From assembly GCA_035642095.1 (NCBI GenBank), contig DASQTB010000074.1:1-5126 (forward strand): DNA of 5,126 nt. Reading direction: 5' to 3'. Position numbers and translations under genes: made by a program. Below, in pieces: positions 3,841-5,126 of the stretch. The notes below the pieces were generated by a model. That model worked only from the letters and a program-made list of their open reading frames with translations. It did not search any database and was not told the DNA's origin. Position 1 is the stretch's first letter. The number at the start of each line of letters is the position of its first letter. The DNA comes from DASQTB01 sp035642095 (GTDB taxonomy: Bacteria; Actinomycetota; UBA4738; CALAEC01).

Positions 3841-5126
3841 GCGAGCCCGCGTCCACCGCGCTCGGCCGGGGGCGGCGGAACACGGAGCTGGCCCTGCTGG
3901 TCCTGGCCATCGTCCTGGCGGTGGGGGCCTACGCCCTGGTCGGCCTGGGACGGGACGGCGAGGTGCCGATCGGGCTGGCCGGGTACGGCCTCCTCCTGGT
4001 CGGTGGGTACCTGTTCGCCCACGTGGCCACACGGTGGCTGGCCCCGACCGCCGACCCCGTGCTGCTGCCCACCGCGGTCCTGCTGGCCGGGCTTGGCTTC
4101 GCCGTGATCTACCGGCTCCGGCCGGACCTGGCCCCGGCGCAGACGATGTGGCTGCTCCTCGGGCTGGGGTTGTTCGCCCTGACGCTCCTGATCGTCCGGG
4201 ACCACCGGATGCTCGACCACTTCACGTACACGATCGGGCTCCTGGGGATCATCATGCTGCTGCTTCCCCTGGCTCCGGGGATCGGTCGCACGGTCCGGGG
4301 AGCCCGGCTGTGGGTGGGCATCGGGCCTCTTCAGTTCCAGCCCGCCGAGGTGGGGAAGGTCCTCCTGATGATCTTCATCGCCTCCTACCTCAACGCCCGG
4401 AAGGAGCTGCTGGCCGTGGCCACCCGGCGCTTGGGACCCCTGGCCCTCCCCGAGCCCCGGCACCTGGCCCCGCTGTTGTTCGCCTGGGGGGTCTCCCTGG
4501 TAGTCCTGTTCCTGGAGAAGGACCTTGGCTCCTCGCTGCTCTTCTTCGGGATGTTCGTGGTCATGCTGTGGGTGGCCACCGGGCGGGCCGCCTACCTGGT
4601 GCTGGGAGCCCTGCTGTTCGCGGTCGGTGCGTACGTCGGCTACGCGGCGTTCAGCCACGTCCAAGATCGGGTGACGGTGTGGCTGAACGTATTCGACCCG
4701 AAGCTGATCCAGGACGAGGGCTTCCAGCTGGCCCAGTCGCTCTTCGCCATGGCCACCGGGGGGATCCTGGGGACCGGCCTGGGCGAGGGGCGGCCGGGAT
4801 TCATCCCCGACGCCCACACGGACTTCGTGTTCTCCGCGATCGGCGAGGAGCTGGGGCTCTTGGGGACCATGGCCCTCCTCCTGCTCTTCGTCCTGTTGGT
4901 GTTTCGGGGCTTCCGGGCCGCCGTGCGAAGCCCCGACGGGTTCGGCCAACTCCTGGCGGCGGGGCTGTCCACGATCCTGGCCCTGCAGACGTTCGTCATC
5001 GTCGGCGGCGTGACCCGGCTCATCCCTCTGACGGGGATCACCCTCCCGTTCGTCTCCTACGGGGGGTCCAGTCTCGTGGCGAACTTCGTGCTGCTGGCGC
5101 TGCTGGTCCGGGTCTCGGCGGGGACC
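3837..5126 (+). CDS. rodA: RodA/FtsW-family SEDS peptidoglycan glycosyltransferase, partial at right edge
   Basis: The GTG at 3837 overlaps the pstP stop (GTGA) and opens 430 codons to the window edge without a stop. Actinobacterial homologues are about 470 residues, so most of the protein is present. It begins with the actinobacterial motif RRNTELALL (13-21) and ADPVLLP (72-78), and has about ten or more hydrophobic helices. SEDS hallmarks are GARLW (155-159) followed by FQPAE (167-171), EKDLGSS (227-233, the family's QPDLG-like motif), the large loop ending PDAHTDFVF with the conserved, probably catalytic D329, IGEELG after it, and PFVSYGGSS (404-412) near the C-terminus. The enzyme polymerises lipid II into glycan strands at the outer membrane face, normally paired with a class B PBP such as pbpA, which is expected next. 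Genomic context (fhaA-fhaB-pstP) favours RodA over the divisional FtsW of the dcw cluster. A weak AGGG at 3827-3830 may aid coupling. Confidence 0.95.
   Translation, partial: MSEPASTALGRGRRNTELALLVLAIVLAVGAYALVGLGRDGEVPIGLAGYGLLLVGGYLFAHVATRWLAPTADPVLLPTAVLLAGLGFAVIYRLRPDLAPAQTMWLLLGLGLFALTLLIVRDHRMLDHFTYTIGLLGIIMLLLPLAPGIGRTVRGARLWVGIGPLQFQPAEVGKVLLMIFIASYLNARKELLAVATRRLGPLALPEPRHLAPLLFAWGVSLVVLFLEKDLGSSLLFFGMFVVMLWVATGRAAYLVLGALLFAVGAYVGYAAFSHVQDRVTVWLNVFDPKLIQDEGFQLAQSLFAMATGGILGTGLGEGRPGFIPDAHTDFVFSAIGEELGLLGTMALLLLFVLLVFRGFRAAVRSPDGFGQLLAAGLSTILALQTFVIVGGVTRLIPLTGITLPFVSYGGSSLVANFVLLALLVRVSAGT

Noticed and set aside
2497..4032. A 511-codon open frame on the minus strand
   Set aside because: It lies antisense to pstP and adjoining genes, is rich in Arg, Pro, Gly and His without domain signatures, and is explained by the strong GC bias at third positions of pstP. 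It has no membrane or family motifs.
3795..4949. A 384-codon Gln/Glu/Pro/Gly-rich open frame on the minus strand
   Set aside because: It mirrors the rodA coding strand: Leu and Val codons (CTG, CTC, GTC) of a membrane protein read backwards as Gln, Glu and Asp. The sense strand has full SEDS motifs.
1..5126. CRISPR array, insertion sequence or phage material
   Set aside because: No regularly spaced repeats, transposase motifs, terminal inverted repeats or attachment-site duplications were seen, including at the tRNA-Leu 3' end, a common integration site.

Overview
The window is G+C rich, with strong G/C preference at third codon positions and frequent GTG starts. It carries the start of the classical actinobacterial cell-wall and Ser/Thr-phosphorylation cluster: fhaA, fhaB, pstP and rodA in order on the + strand. 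This points to a member of the Actinomycetota. The FhaA linker and the PstP extracytoplasmic part are much shorter than the mycobacterial versions as I remember them, so a lineage well away from Mycobacterium is likely. The exact class cannot be read from this window.

Layout. Positions 1-833 (- strand) hold a membrane-anchored FecR-domain protein that runs off the left edge. A 173-bp divergent intergenic region follows, with a candidate promoter for each side and a perfect 7-bp inverted repeat. Positions 1007-1306 (+) encode a small alkyltransferase-like (ATL) DNA-repair protein in which Trp replaces the reactive Cys of MGMT. Converging on it at 1314-1398 (-) is a tRNA-Leu with anticodon CAG. 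A 117-bp region then separates the tRNA from the divergent fhaA gene and holds a good -10 hexamer for each. From 1516 to the right edge there is one tightly packed operon: fhaA (1516-2211), fhaB (2213-2671), pstP (2668-3840) and rodA (3837-5126, cut by the window edge). fhaB follows fhaA by 1 nt. The fhaB/pstP and pstP/rodA junctions are 4-nt GTGA overlaps, which suggests translational coupling.

How the genes work together. RodA is a SEDS glycosyltransferase that polymerises lipid II into peptidoglycan during growth. FhaA and FhaB carry forkhead-associated domains that read phosphothreonine marks set by PknA/PknB-type kinases. PstP is the membrane PP2C phosphatase that removes those marks. 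In known actinobacteria, pbpA, pknA and pknB usually follow rodA and are expected just beyond the right edge. The FecR-like and ATL genes are separate accessory genes with no evident link to the operon. The tRNA-Leu next to and divergent from fhaA matches what I remember of the mycobacterial arrangement, so it looks like ancestral synteny.

I found no mobile element, CRISPR array, rRNA or clearly new system. The most interesting points are the PWWRV-type ATL with a possible leaderless start, the compact forms of FhaA and PstP, and the orphan FecR protein.
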